In this document: in pieces, positions 35,684 to 46,193 of the stretch
Layout of the letters: each line of letters opens with the position of its first letter
Numbering within the stretch: position 1 is the stretch's first letter
Notes under the pieces: generated by a model
Database searches by the model: none
What the model was told of the DNA's origin: nothing
Seen by the model: only the letters and a program-made list of their open reading frames with translations
Position numbers and translations under genes: made by a program
Source of the DNA: Hexactinellida sp. DTS-2022
Taxonomy: Eukaryota; Porifera; Hexactinellida
Length of the DNA: 64,000 bases
Direction of reading: 5' to 3'
Assembly (NCBI GenBank): GCA_028753945.1
Contig: JAPNXP010000016.1
Span: 1-64,000 of the forward strand

Positions 35684-36338
35684 TTAGAGAGTTCTTAAAC
35701 CGGTTGGTGTTGGTTTTCGGGACAGGTAATTTATGTGAATTCCGGAAGGAGTATCGTTTCGATTTCGGTTGCGGTACGCCGGTAGCAGATGGTGTAATCT
35801 ATGTGATGCGGAATTGATGGAGGTGAAAAATTTCTTAGATAAATTCTCCCTCCGAACAGTAGTCTTATCTAGGTGATGTTTCGAACATGCCGCATCATAA
35901 CCCAACTCGGGTTCTATTATTTTCATGGCCCTCCTCTGGATCGATTCGATTCTGGAGGAGTCAGCTACAGTCAGCGATGTATGCCATACAGGGCAAGCAT
36001 ACTCAAGCACTGACCTGATTACAGACTCATAGAACGCGAGCAAGTCCACACTGTCAAGCCCAGCCCTGCGCAGCTGTTTAAGATGGTATAATCGCTTGGA
36101 AGCTTTGGAACAGATATACGTAGGTGGTATTTTCATTCCAAGTGATTTTGTCGGTAACAATTATGCCTAGGAGCTTAAAACTCTTCACCCGCTCAATTTC
36201 AATCCCTTCGATACAAATGGGCGAGATATCTATTGGCTGCTTATGGAACGAAATAACCATGCCCTTAGTTTTGTCCACGTTAGGTATCATTTTGTTGGTA
36301 GTGGACCACGAGACCGCTTGATTCACATGAGTTTGCAT
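35684..36338 (-). pseudogene. Retrotransposon RT thumb/C-terminal part, two frames
   Basis: One frame covers 36,338 to about 36,150 (VNQAVSWSTTNKM...DKTKGMVISFH...FKLLGIIVTDKITWNE). It passes into a second frame ending at 35,684 (YICSKASKRLYHLKQLRRAG, RSVLEYACPVWHTSL, ESIQRRAMKII). In CR1/L2-like elements these form one continuous stretch after the polymerase active site. The break lies near 36,150. The stop at 35,684 fits the natural C-terminus, and about 360 bp of 3' UTR follow. Confidence 0.75.
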
Positions 36339-37138
36339 AGAGCCTGAGCTCCCCTTCTGGACTTTACTGTGAAGGTGGTATCATCCATGTATTTATGCAT
36401 AATACATGGGGGGTGCAGATCGTCGATTAGTACAATGAAGAGGAGGGGCCCCAGCCACGAACCTTGGGGTACAGATCCCTTCAAAATAACCCAATCGGAC
36501 AACTCCTGACCAAGTCTGACCCTTTGGGATCTATCGGATAGGAAGGCGCATAACCATCGAATGATAAAATTGGGGAGGTTATAACTTTTGCATTTGGTGA
36601 CTAACACTGTATGATCTACGTGATCGAAAGCTTTACGATGGTCCAAAAGGACCACGTGAGAAGCTTTCCTTTCCTCTGCCGTAAGGAGCCAGGTGTGGAC
36701 CATATCAACCAATGCATGGGTAGTAGATAGACCTCTAAGTCCGCCATATTGATTCACATCTAACCTATCGACAATATAATCAAGCATCCATCCTCCTATA
36801 ATCTTTTCTAATTGTTTCGACAAGACGGCAGTCAATGAAATCGGTCTCAAATCCTTACTGATTATGCGAGGAGGGTTAACCTTTGGGATGGGAATAACGA
36901 TAGCAGATCTCCAAATGGCGGGTAGGTAACCCTCTCTGATGGATGCATTAAATATCGTGCTAATTGGGTGCGCTAGGATAAGAGCATGATCGCGAAGTAT
37001 CCAACTAGGAATATTATCCGGGCCTATGGCTTTGTTTACATTTATCTTAGAAAGCAATTTAAATACGGTCTCAGAATCGATTATATAGTGCACAGGGACT
37101 GGGCAATCAAGCGGAACCATACCCGCGTCCAAGGGCAC
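36323..37138 (-). pseudogene. Retrotransposon reverse transcriptase core
   Basis: This 271-codon frame holds the RT palm. KAIGPDNIPSWILR and LRPISLTAVLSKQLEKII come first, then HVVLLDHRKAFDHVDHT with the first catalytic Asp, then KGSVPQGSWLGPLLF, then YMDDTTF with the Asp pair. The catalytic residues look intact. The frame breaks at both ends, toward the endonuclease near 37,140-37,180 and toward the thumb near 36,330, so no full protein can be made from this copy. Confidence 0.85.
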
Positions 37139-37170
37139 CAGGTATCTAGAGACCTACTCAAAAAAGGAAT

Positions 37171-37938
37171 TTACCTTTCCCGCGAGAATACCGAGATCAC
37201 CACTACACAGTGAATTTGCCATTGCATCAGGTTGGAGGAAGCTTTGCCTAGGCCGGTGAGGGCTTTGATATGCTTCCACCAACGGCGAGGATCACAGTTG
37301 CGCAGAGAACTGAGCTGCTCCAGATAGTAAGAAGAACGGATAGATTCAGCAGTTCTGATCACTTTGTTGCGGAGCCTACGATATAATATAAAGTTACCAG
37401 AAAGGAAAGCCCGCTGCCGCTGACGAATAAGTTGGCGGAAATAGTCATTAACCCAGGGTTTATCTGATGTATGGCGCCTGACATATCTGTTCGGGAGATG
37501 TAAGTCGATTAAACAAGTCATTGAGTTTTGGAAAAATTCAAATTTTTGTCCGCAAGATGGTTGCAGGTACAATGGTGTCCAATCAAAACTAGCTAAGGCA
37601 GTGGAAAAATTTTCTTTCGCTTTTGGGCCAATGAGACGGGTGTTTATGTTACCTGCGTTATACTTAAATGACTTCGCTGGCTCATAAACGACGACATTGT
37701 GATCAGAAAAGCTTGATGGAGGTAGAACTTTTGGAGGATCGTACAGGCTGTGTATGTTCGTGAAATTTTTATCTAAGATCGCAGAGCGCCGAGTTGCCAA
37801 TCGAACAACCTGTTTCAACGGAAAGCTCCTCAGTTGGGTGTCGTTGAGATTATTAAAATCACCGAGGAGCATTATACACCAGTGTATGGATGTGTTTTCA
37901 TGATCTCGTCGAAAGAGGAAATAATGTGGTTGGTGCAA
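37171..37938 (-). pseudogene. Retrotransposon endonuclease C-terminal half and linker
   Basis: CIMLLGDFNNLND holds the GDFN motif, and SSFSDHNVVVYEP holds the SDH catalytic histidine motif of the exonuclease-endonuclease-phosphatase fold. A basic linker with PWVNDYFRQLIRQRQRAF and DPRRWWKHIKALTG leads toward the RT. The first 14 or so codons of this frame are probably not part of the original protein, because the true frame changes near 37,915. Confidence 0.8.
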
Positions 37939-38017
37939 ATAAGTTCACAAGCGCCTGGTGGGTGATACACAACGCCGACCAAAATGTGAGAAAAATTGCG
38001 TGGCATGCACTTATCTC

Positions 38018-38617
38018 TCACCAGTAGCCATAATCCACGTCGTCGCATTCAAGAATAGATAAACGGTGGTATGGAATGCTATTACGGATGTAAGTAAGGA
38101 CGCCCCCTCCTCTCCTATCAACTCTGTCCCTCCTCTCACAAGTGTACCCATTAATGTCAGTAACACAGTGAGGGACTTCGTCAGAGAGCCAGGTTTCCGT
38201 CACACAGGCTATATCAACTTCATTATCATCAATTAAATTCGTCATTTCATCAATTTTATGCACTATACTACTATTATTAGAATTGAGGAGAGTGGGAAGG
38301 CGCCATTTTAGAGTAGGAATAGGCGTAAGGTTATTGTAAGGGAATGAATAATCATCAGCAAAACAGGTTTTCAACTTGCGGTTTAGAGGGTCTGTTACCC
38401 GGGTGGGGATCAGTCTCTGTTTCCGGCTACCTGCTCTTCCCCGTCTATAGGGCTGACGGAACCTGCACCACCCACTAGGATAAGTGTAGTGCGATACAAG
38501 ATTGATCAAAGTAGGAGAGAACCCAGTGAAGGAGAAATAGAGAGAAAAGTAAGAAGGATCAAACATCTCAGGGAAAACATCAATAAAGGGAAATAAAATA
38601 AAACAAAAAATAGACAT
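38018..38617 (-). pseudogene. Retrotransposon endonuclease N-terminal half
   Basis: The C-terminal two thirds read VHKIDEMTNLI, DIACVTETWLSDEV, NGYTCERRDR and GGGVLTYIRNSIPYHRL, typical of the APE-like endonuclease start with its TETWL motif. A frame change near 38,030 interrupts the continuation LWLLVRDKCMPRNFSHILVG. Upstream of about 38,500 no domain is seen. Confidence 0.75.
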
Positions 38618-38704
38618 GGGTGGCAGCCTGTTAGGCGCAGGAGAACAAAAACATAAAAAATTCTAAGTGTCTGTTTAGTTTTACGTGAAGAGTCAAGACA
38701 CTTC

Positions 38705-40838
38705 CAGACAACACACTTCCATGTTAATGTCTTCAAACTATTTGTAGTCATTTAACATGTCAGTCATGCATTATTTGCTAATTTTGAAATTCGTTTGGAC
38801 TTTGGGGATTAAATGAAGTAATTTGAAATTAGTAATATCTTTCAACTTGAGTAAAACCAGTTCGAATTAGTCCACTCAACACTCTTACTTGTGAATATTG
38901 TGGAAAATCGGATGTTTTCAATCAAAGAATGTGTAAATGTATTAATTGCACCTCTAAAATTAATTTGGACTTTCGGAATATATATAATATATTCGAATTT
39001 ATTATATATCTTTCAAATAGAGTAACAATCTGTTCAAGTTAGTCCAAACAACACTCTTCCATGTGAATATTGAAGAAAATCGCCATGTTTTCAATCAGCG
39101 AATGTGTTAATGTATTAATTGCACGACTGGAAATTAAATTGGACTTTCGGTAATTTAATGAAGAAATTTGAATTTATATATATCTTTCAACTAGAGTGAG
39201 AATCTGTTCAAATTAGTCCAATGAACATTCTACCATGTGGATGTTTTGGACATTGGGAAGCTTTTCAATCAGCGAGTGTGTAATGTATTAATTGCACCTC
39301 TGGAAATTAAATTAGACTTTCGGAATATATTTAATATATTTGAATTTATTATATATCTTTCAAATAGTGTAACAATCTGTTCAAGTTAGTGCAGACAACA
39401 CACTTCCATGTTAATGTCTGGAAATTCTTTTGTCGTCATTTAACAAGTCAGTCATGCAGTATTTGCTAATTTTGAAATTCGTTTGGACTTTGGGGATTAA
39501 ATGAAGTAAATTGAAATTAGAAATATCTTTCAACTTGAGTGATAATCTATTCTAATTAGTCCAATTAACACTCTACATTGTGATGTTTTGGAAATTGGGA
39601 ACATTTTCAATCAGCGAGTGAGTTAATGTATTAATTGCACCTCTGGAAATTATACTGGACTTTCGGAATGTATTTCATATACGTATTTGAAATTAGAATA
39701 TAACTTTCATCTAAAGTATCAATCTGTTCAATTTAGTGCAGACAACACACTCCCATGTTAATGTCGTGGAAATTCTTTTGTCGTCATTTAACGAGTGCTT
39801 CTTGCATTAATTGCTCATTTTGAAATACGTTTGGACTTTGGGGATTATTAAATGAAGTAATTTGAAATCAGTAAATATCTTTCAACTTGAGTAAAAACCA
39901 GTTCAAATTAGTCCCCTCAACACTCTCACTTGTGAATATTGTGGAAAATCGTATGTTTTCAATCAACGAATGTGTTAATGTATTAATTACACCTCTGGAA
40001 ATTAAATTGGACTTTCGGGAATTTAAAGAAGAAATTTGAAATTAGTAATATCTTTCAACTAGAGTGATAATCTGTTCAAATTAGTCCAATGAACATTCTA
40101 CCATGGGATGTTTTGGTCATTGGGAAGCTTTAAATCAGGGAGAGTGTTAATGTATTAATTTCACCTCTGGAAATTAAATTGGACTTTCGGAATATATATA
40201 ATAAATTTGAATTTTATATATATCTTTCATCTAGAGTAACAATCTGTTCAAGTTAGTGCAGACAACACACTTCCATGTTTATGTCTGGAAATCCTTTTGT
40301 CGTCATTTAACAAGTCAGTAATGCATTATTTGCTAATTTTGAAATTCGTTTGGACTTTAGGGATTAGATGAAGTAATTTGAAATTAGTAATATCTTTCAA
40401 CTTGAGTAAAAACCAGTTCGAATTAGTCCACTCAACACTCTTCCTTGTGAATATTGTCGAAAATCGGAATGTTTTCAATCAACGAATGTGTTAATGTATT
40501 AATTGCACCTCTGGAAATTAAATTGGACTTTCGGGAATTTAATGAAGAAATTTGAAATTAGTAATATCTTTCAACTTGAGTGATTATCCGTTCTAATTAG
40601 TCCAATTAACAGTCTACAATGTGATGTTTTGGACATTGGGAACCTTCTCAATCAGCGAGGGAGTTAATGTATTAATTGCACCTCTGGAAATTTTATTGGA
40701 ATATCGGAATATATATAATATATTTGCATTTAATATATATCTTTCAACTAGAGTAACAATCTGTTCAAGTTAGTGGAAGAGACCCCATTTCCATGTTAAT
40801 GCCTGGAAATTCTTTTGTCGTCATTTAACAAGTGAAAA
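38705..40838 (+). repeat. Satellite B array, forward orientation, part 2
   Basis: This is a continuation of the ~343-bp dimer array after the retrotransposon, still with TTCAACTTGAGTAA and TTGTCGTCATTTAAC on the plus strand. It ends at a sharp orientation switch near 40,838. Confidence 0.9.
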
Positions 40839-42612
40839 CATTGCGATTTTCTACAATATTCACATGGAAGAGTTTTGTTTGGACTAATTTGAACTGGTTA
40901 TTACTCAAGTTGAAAGATGTTTAGTGATTTCAAATAACTTCATTTAATCCCCAAAGTCCAAAGAAATTTCAAAATGAGCAATTAATGCATGAATCACTCG
41001 TTAAATGACGACAAAAGAATTTCCACGACATTAACATGAAAGTGCGTTGTCAGCACTAACTTGAGCAGATTGTTACTCTATTTGAAAGATATATAATAAA
41101 TTCAAATATTTTATATATATTCCCAAAGTACATATTGATTTCCAGATGAGCAATTAATAAATTAACACACTCGCTGAATGAAAAGCTTCCCAATGTCCAA
41201 AACATCCACATGGTAGAATGTTCATTGGACTAATTTTAAAAGATTATCACTCTAGTTGAAAGATATATATTAAATTCAAATATATGAAATACATTCCGAA
41301 AGTCCAATATAATTTCCAGAGGTGCAATTATAACATTAACTCACTCGCTGATTGAAAATGTTCCCAATGTCCAAAACATCACATTGTAGAGTGTTAATTG
41401 GAATAATTAGAACAGATAATCAATCAAGTTGAAAGAGATTGATAATTTCAAATTTTTTCATTAAATTCCCGAAAGTTCCAATTATATTTTCCAGAGGTGC
41501 AATTAATACATTAACACATTCGTTGATTGAAAACAGTCCGATTTTCCACAATATTCACATGGAAGAGTGTTGTTTGGACTAATTTGAACTGGTTATTACT
41601 CAAGTTGTTAGATATTTAGTGATTTCAAATTACTTCATTTTATCCCCAAATCCAAAGAAATTTCAAAATGAGCAATTACAGCATGAATCACTCGTTAAAT
41701 GTCGACAAAAGAATTTCCACGACATTAACATGTGATTTTGTTGTCTGCACTAATTTGAATAGATTGTTACTCTAGATGATAGATATGTACTAATTTCAAA
41801 TATATTAAATATAATCCGGAAGTCCAATTTAAACAACAGAGGTGCAATTAATACATTAACACATTCTTTGATTGAACACAGTCCGATTTTCAACAATATT
41901 CACATGGAAGAGTGTTGTTTGGACTAATTTGAACAGATTGTTACTCTAGTTGAAAGATAAATATTAAATTCAAATATATTATATATAGTATTCCGAAAGT
42001 TCAAATTGATTTCCAGAGGTGCAATTAATACATTAACACTCGCTGATTGAAAACATTCCGAATTTTCTTCAATATTCACGTGGAAGAGTGTAGTTTGGAC
42101 TAATTCGAACTGGTTTACTCACGTTGAAAGATATTACTAATTTCATATTACTTCTTTTAATCCCCAAAGTCCAAACAATTTCAAAATTAGCAAATAATGC
42201 ATGAAGGACTTGTTAAATTACGACAAAAAAATTTCTAGACATTAACATGGAAGTGTGTTTTCTGCACTGACTTTTACAGATTGTTACTCTAGTTGAAAGA
42301 TAAATATTAAATTCAAATATATTATATATAGTATTCCGAAAGTTCAAATTGATTTCCAGAGGTGCAATTAATACATTAACACTCGCTGATTGAAAACATT
42401 CCGATTTTCTTCAATATTCACATGGAAGAGTGTGTTTGGACTAATTTGAACTAGTTATTATTCAAGTTGAAAGATATTTACTGATTTCAAATTATTTAAT
42501 TTAATCCCCAAAGTCCAAAGGTATTTCAAAATGAGCAATTAATGCATTAAACACTCGTTAAATGACGACAAAAGAATTTCCAGACATTAACATGGAAGTG
42601 TGTCTTCTGCAC
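40839..42612 (-). repeat. Satellite B array, reverse orientation, part 1
   Basis: From about 40,839 every landmark appears as its complement: TTACTCAAGTTGAAAGAT, GAGGTGCAATTAATACATTAAC and GTTAAATGACGACAAAAG. Period and halves are the same as in the forward part. It is interrupted by the P-like element at 42,613. Confidence 0.9.
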
Positions 42613-42865
42613 CATGGCCTACTTATTATACGGCCGTGTATGTCACCGAGAAGGCCAAAAAAATAGAAGGCCAGTTTATAAATTTCATTCTAGGCTAAAC
42701 TATGCCTCCTATTGTTATTATTTGCATTGTGTATGGGGTAATCAACCATTGCGAGTCCAATGCAACCACTTTTTGTATCTCAGATTTGTGTTTGAGCTGT
42801 TTAGGCGCCATTTAATGATGACGTCAGCATATACTATATATATTGTATTAATGTTACTATTGTAA
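42613..42865. repeat. Left terminal inverted repeat of the P-like element
   Basis: About 250 bp, matching the complement of 45,940-46,193 with scattered substitutions. Its landmarks are GTATGTCACCGAGAAGGCC, GGCTAAACTATGCCTCCTA, ATGGGGTAATCAACCATTG and GCGCCATTTAATGATGACG. Related ends occur at 28,628 and 29,381. Confidence 0.85.
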
Positions 42866-43087
42866 GTATTTTGACGAAAATTATAGAATGATTGATTTAA
42901 CATAGTTTGAATGCTACTTATTTCATGATCATTTATTCAATAGCTAATTTCTAAGGAATGAACAATACCTAACCAATTCCATGTGGTTTAATGATGAAAC
43001 AAATGATAGCGACCCATAAATATTAAATTATTTAATAATCTATTAATTAATACATGATTTTCTTATATTACTGTGCCAGATAAATAT

Positions 43088-45643
43088 TTACTTGTCATCA
43101 CGACTTATTTGTCTTCTTTTAAATTCTCTTACTTGATCCAATCTTCTCTTTTCACTGACATCCCTTGCTATGTTCTTCAAGAAGCAATTTGCAACGATGG
43201 AGTTTACCTTTTGACAACCAATGTCAGAGTGATATTCACAGACAAAAGAATGTTCCCAATCAGATGAGTAGCGATTCAGGACACACTGTGCTACAACTTT
43301 GGAGGGAACGTCTAATTTTAAAATTCTTTTCTCTAAAAAGTTAAGAACTGAAAAAGCTGATTGTACATAGTTGCTCAATGATGAAGTTGGATACTTGAGG
43401 CCTCCTTTATTACTTTCATCTAGGTAGGCACTAGAAACAGGATCATTGTTGAGGGAAATTGTACACAATTCACGTTCAATGTGTCTGACTAGAGACAGAG
43501 ATATATATCCTGCTACATAGATGATGACATCAATTGTATCTTGGGAAATAGTTATATCATCGAAGTTTTCATTGCCAATTTCTGTTAGAAAATGTTCTAT
43601 GATGGCTGTTTGTTCATCCGATGAAGAAACTGAAATTGAGGTGAGTTCAATGTTATTTCTAAGGATAGTTTTCAATTTTATGATTGACTCCGACCGATAT
43701 ACATCCTTAAGACTCACTAAAAACCTACCTCCTGACATTTGCCTATACTGTGAAAATCTTCTTTCAAGAGGATCCGTTTGTAACCTTCCTGTAAGAACAT
43801 ATAGATAGCCTTCATTTAGTAAATCTGTGCTAAGGTCTGCAATTGCTTGGTTAGTACAGATTAGAGCATCAAATGTTTGCTTAGACAGGCCATACTTTTT
43901 TGAGTCTCTCCATTGACTTAGCCAGTTATTCATTTTCTGCAGAAAATTAATTTTTCCATCATTTGACACTAGAGCATTGCCAACTATAATAGGATGAAAT
44001 CTTTCTTTGGCGTTTACAACTAACCACCAATTGTAGATCAAATTTAGAAACGAAGAGGAAGTTATTTCTTCGGGAAAGTATTGGCGAATGGCTGCAATAG
44101 TTGTTAAATCGAATATTGCTAGTGCATGTGGCACAGATTGTTTGTTATTTCCAGGATGCAGCACCTGTTCTGAAATTTTGGGTGCTTTCCTCAAATGGCA
44201 TTGCATTTCTAGATCTCTTTCATGGATATGATGAAAAACTGACCATTTGATAAACCCAGGTACAACATCAAAAATGCTATCCATTAAACTTGTTGATAGT
44301 TCCGGAATTTGGAAAAATCTTTTCGAAATCAAGTTGTTCCTGATGTTTTTCATTAAATGAACGCTGTCGAATAATAAATATAAATGTCTCTCTGGGTTGG
44401 ATGGGTTAATCATGGAGTTTTCGCGTGGTGAACAGGGATATCTTTCTTTTAAGTGTTTAAACGCGCTAACGTTTGTTGGATGGTTGTCGCTGATCACGGC
44501 TCTCGTATTGAAGAGTGCTTCGTTCAGGATTTTCAAGCAATCCAATATACCATCTTGTACGATATGGTTATCAATTTTTGTGAGTGGAATAGCTTTTAGT
44601 ATAAAAGGTGTTGATTGCTTCAAAGAAACCACCATAAAGCAAAGTATGCTTTTGTACAATTGTAATAGATTAGTGCATCCAGTTAATTCTCGCCCATCGT
44701 ACTGAACTTCTTGCTGTAAATACATTTCGTCGAGCAATATGATCACGTCGTTACCAAATATAGAATTCTCCCTTAAAGAGATCAAACTTTTACTGGTGTC
44801 TACTCCTCTGGCACTTAATTTGTATAATAAAGATAAGCTAGGCAGAGGGAGAAATTCTTGCAGGTATCGATATGCAGAAAGGGAAGTATAGCGAAAGATT
44901 AAAGCAAATCTTAATGCTTTAGAGGAATAAGGTGGTCTCCCTTTTTGACTATAGTATTTGGCGTATGTTAACTCATCAATTATGCTTGTATCACAGGTTG
45001 CTGCAGCATTTCTACAGTATGTTGGAAGATTTGTAAGCATATCTAGAGAAGTAATTTTGCATCTTTCACCTTTTTGTATGTAACTAGGAAGTGGGATGGG
45101 ACAACTGTCATAGCTTAGCTTGACATGAAAGCTATTGTCAACGTGTATGCATTCTTTGACCCTCGCAATTCCTGAACAAATCTGGACTCGGAATGCTGTA
45201 ATACTGCTATCAGATATTTCTAACTGAAAATGTTGATATTCTTTTGCTTGTCCGATGAACCCAACTAGATTATCGAAGGATTTGACATCATATATTGACA
45301 TGAAACTTCCTAATTCATCAGGGGCATATACTCGAAATTTTGGGAGTTTCCGTGGTTCACATGGCACTGGAGCTTGGGATAGTGGAATGGATTTCGGGTG
45401 AATAGTAGGGATTGGACTCATAGAATAATCAAGCCTGATTCTTTCTTTATTTTTGATAAGATATTTATCTTCAAAATGATCAATACTCATTACAGAAGAT
45501 TTGCTGGACTCGTAATCTTTCCTATTCAAAAATTCTAGCCACTTTTTTGAGAGTACTTGATCCTGTGGAAATCTGAATACTGGTTTAGTCTGACATAACT
45601 CGTAATTTGTGTTACATCCAGGAACTGAATATTTATTGGGCAT
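43088..45643 (-). CDS. P-superfamily transposase, 851 aa
   Basis: The frame is uninterrupted from ATG 45,643 to the stop at 43,088. Residues 1-90 resemble a THAP DNA-binding domain (MPNKYSVPGC, KKWLEFLNRKDY, SIDHFEDKY, IPTIHP). Only C10 and H56 of the C2CH zinc ligands remain; Y5 and S53 stand where Cys is expected. The RNase H-like catalytic core follows: D305 in IILLDEMYLQ, D386 in AVISDNHPTN, FDSVHLMKNIRNN (425-437) and E627 in LQTDPLERRFSQYRQMSGG. The order and spacing fit Drosophila P (D230, D303, E531). The enzyme would cut and rejoin element ends in the nucleus. The core looks intact, but the degenerate finger raises doubt about DNA binding. It has no introns and lies inside matched terminal repeats. 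Confidence 0.85.
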   Translation of the reverse strand: MPNKYSVPGCNTNYELCQTKPVFRFPQDQVLSKKWLEFLNRKDYESSKSSVMSIDHFEDKYLIKNKERIRLDYSMSPIPTIHPKSIPLSQAPVPCEPRKLPKFRVYAPDELGSFMSIYDVKSFDNLVGFIGQAKEYQHFQLEISDSSITAFRVQICSGIARVKECIHVDNSFHVKLSYDSCPIPLPSYIQKGERCKITSLDMLTNLPTYCRNAAATCDTSIIDELTYAKYYSQKGRPPYSSKALRFALIFRYTSLSAYRYLQEFLPLPSLSLLYKLSARGVDTSKSLISLRENSIFGNDVIILLDEMYLQQEVQYDGRELTGCTNLLQLYKSILCFMVVSLKQSTPFILKAIPLTKIDNHIVQDGILDCLKILNEALFNTRAVISDNHPTNVSAFKHLKERYPCSPRENSMINPSNPERHLYLLFDSVHLMKNIRNNLISKRFFQIPELSTSLMDSIFDVVPGFIKWSVFHHIHERDLEMQCHLRKAPKISEQVLHPGNNKQSVPHALAIFDLTTIAAIRQYFPEEITSSSFLNLIYNWWLVVNAKERFHPIIVGNALVSNDGKINFLQKMNNWLSQWRDSKKYGLSKQTFDALICTNQAIADLSTDLLNEGYLYVLTGRLQTDPLERRFSQYRQMSGGRFLVSLKDVYRSESIIKLKTILRNNIELTSISVSSSDEQTAIIEHFLTEIGNENFDDITISQDTIDVIIYVAGYISLSLVRHIERELCTISLNNDPVSSAYLDESNKGGLKYPTSSLSNYVQSAFSVLNFLEKRILKLDVPSKVVAQCVLNRYSSDWEHSFVCEYHSDIGCQKVNSIVANCFLKNIARDVSEKRRLDQVREFKRRQISRDDK

Positions 45644-45939
45644 ATTTGGAGGAAAAATTATGTTGAAGAATACTAGTGGAATAACAGATAATTTCTTTTA
45701 TGGCTACAGAGGTGGTTTCAAAGTTTTGTCAAGTGTTTTATGGAATGTCAAAGTGATTAGTTATATATATTCCACAGAAGCTCGAATGTTATTTTGATCT
45801 GCCACATTCTAACCACATTATGCATACTTCAATTGATCTGGATTGATTTATTGCTTCACATTCCTATTGTCTATTGTCTAATTCTCTAATTTTGAATTCA
45901 TTACTATGATTTCACTTCTACTAATTTCATGCGTATAAT

Positions 45940-46193
45940 TATAATAATATTAATTAATACAATATATACAGTATATGCTGACGTCATCATTAAATGGCGC
46001 CTAAAAAGCTTAACCACAAATCTGAGATTCTCAAAAGTGGTTCCATTGGACTCGCAATGGTTGATTACCCCATATACAATGCAAATAATAACAATAGGAG
46101 GCATAGTTTAGCCTAGAAACAAATTTATAAACTGGCCTTCTATTTTTTTGGCCTTCTCGGTGACATACACGGCCGTATATTAAGTAGACCATG
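45940..46193. repeat. Right terminal inverted repeat of the P-like element
   Basis: Complement of the left end, with GGCGCCTAAAAAGC, CTCGCAATGGTTGATTACC, GGCCTTCTCGGTGACATAC and terminal AGTAGACCATG. It lies about 300 bp upstream of the transposase start, so it probably holds the promoter, although no clear core element was found. Confidence 0.85.

Larger units (their letters stand above)
35324..38704 (-). mobile_element. CR1/L2-type non-LTR retrotransposon, broken
   Basis: The minus strand carries one endonuclease-reverse transcriptase ORF split by at least four frame changes. It lacks an ORF1, so it is 5'-truncated. The 3' end is not poly(A) but a short run of about three TTTTTCC-type units (35,324-35,350 on the plus strand as AAGGAAAAAGG), typical of CR1-group tails. 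Satellite B reads GTTCAAGTTA before it and CAGACAACACAC after it; the expected uninterrupted unit is CAAGTTAGTGCAGAC, so about 4 bp (AGTG) were lost and no target duplication is visible. Assignment to CR1/L2 rests on reverse-transcriptase motifs and the tail and is not certain. Confidence 0.75.
42613..46193 (-). mobile_element. P-superfamily DNA transposon, apparently full length (3,581 bp)
   Basis: The direct repeat TCTGCAC flanks it (42,606-42,612 and 46,194-46,200). The ends read CATGGCCTACTTA and, from the other side, CATGGTCTACTTA. They extend inward as imperfect inverted repeats of about 250 bp to TATATATTGTATTAAT and its complement near 45,945-45,965. Satellite B without the insert reads TGTTTTCTGCACTAACTTGAAC, so the target duplication is real. 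It is 7 bp as seen; Drosophila P makes 8. One long open frame on the minus strand encodes a P-type transposase. The element sits in reverse-oriented satellite. Confidence 0.9.

Noticed and set aside
43088..45643. A domesticated host gene derived from a P transposase
   Set aside because: The frame is still enclosed by matching terminal inverted repeats and a target duplication, so it is an ordinary transposon copy even if its finger is degenerate.
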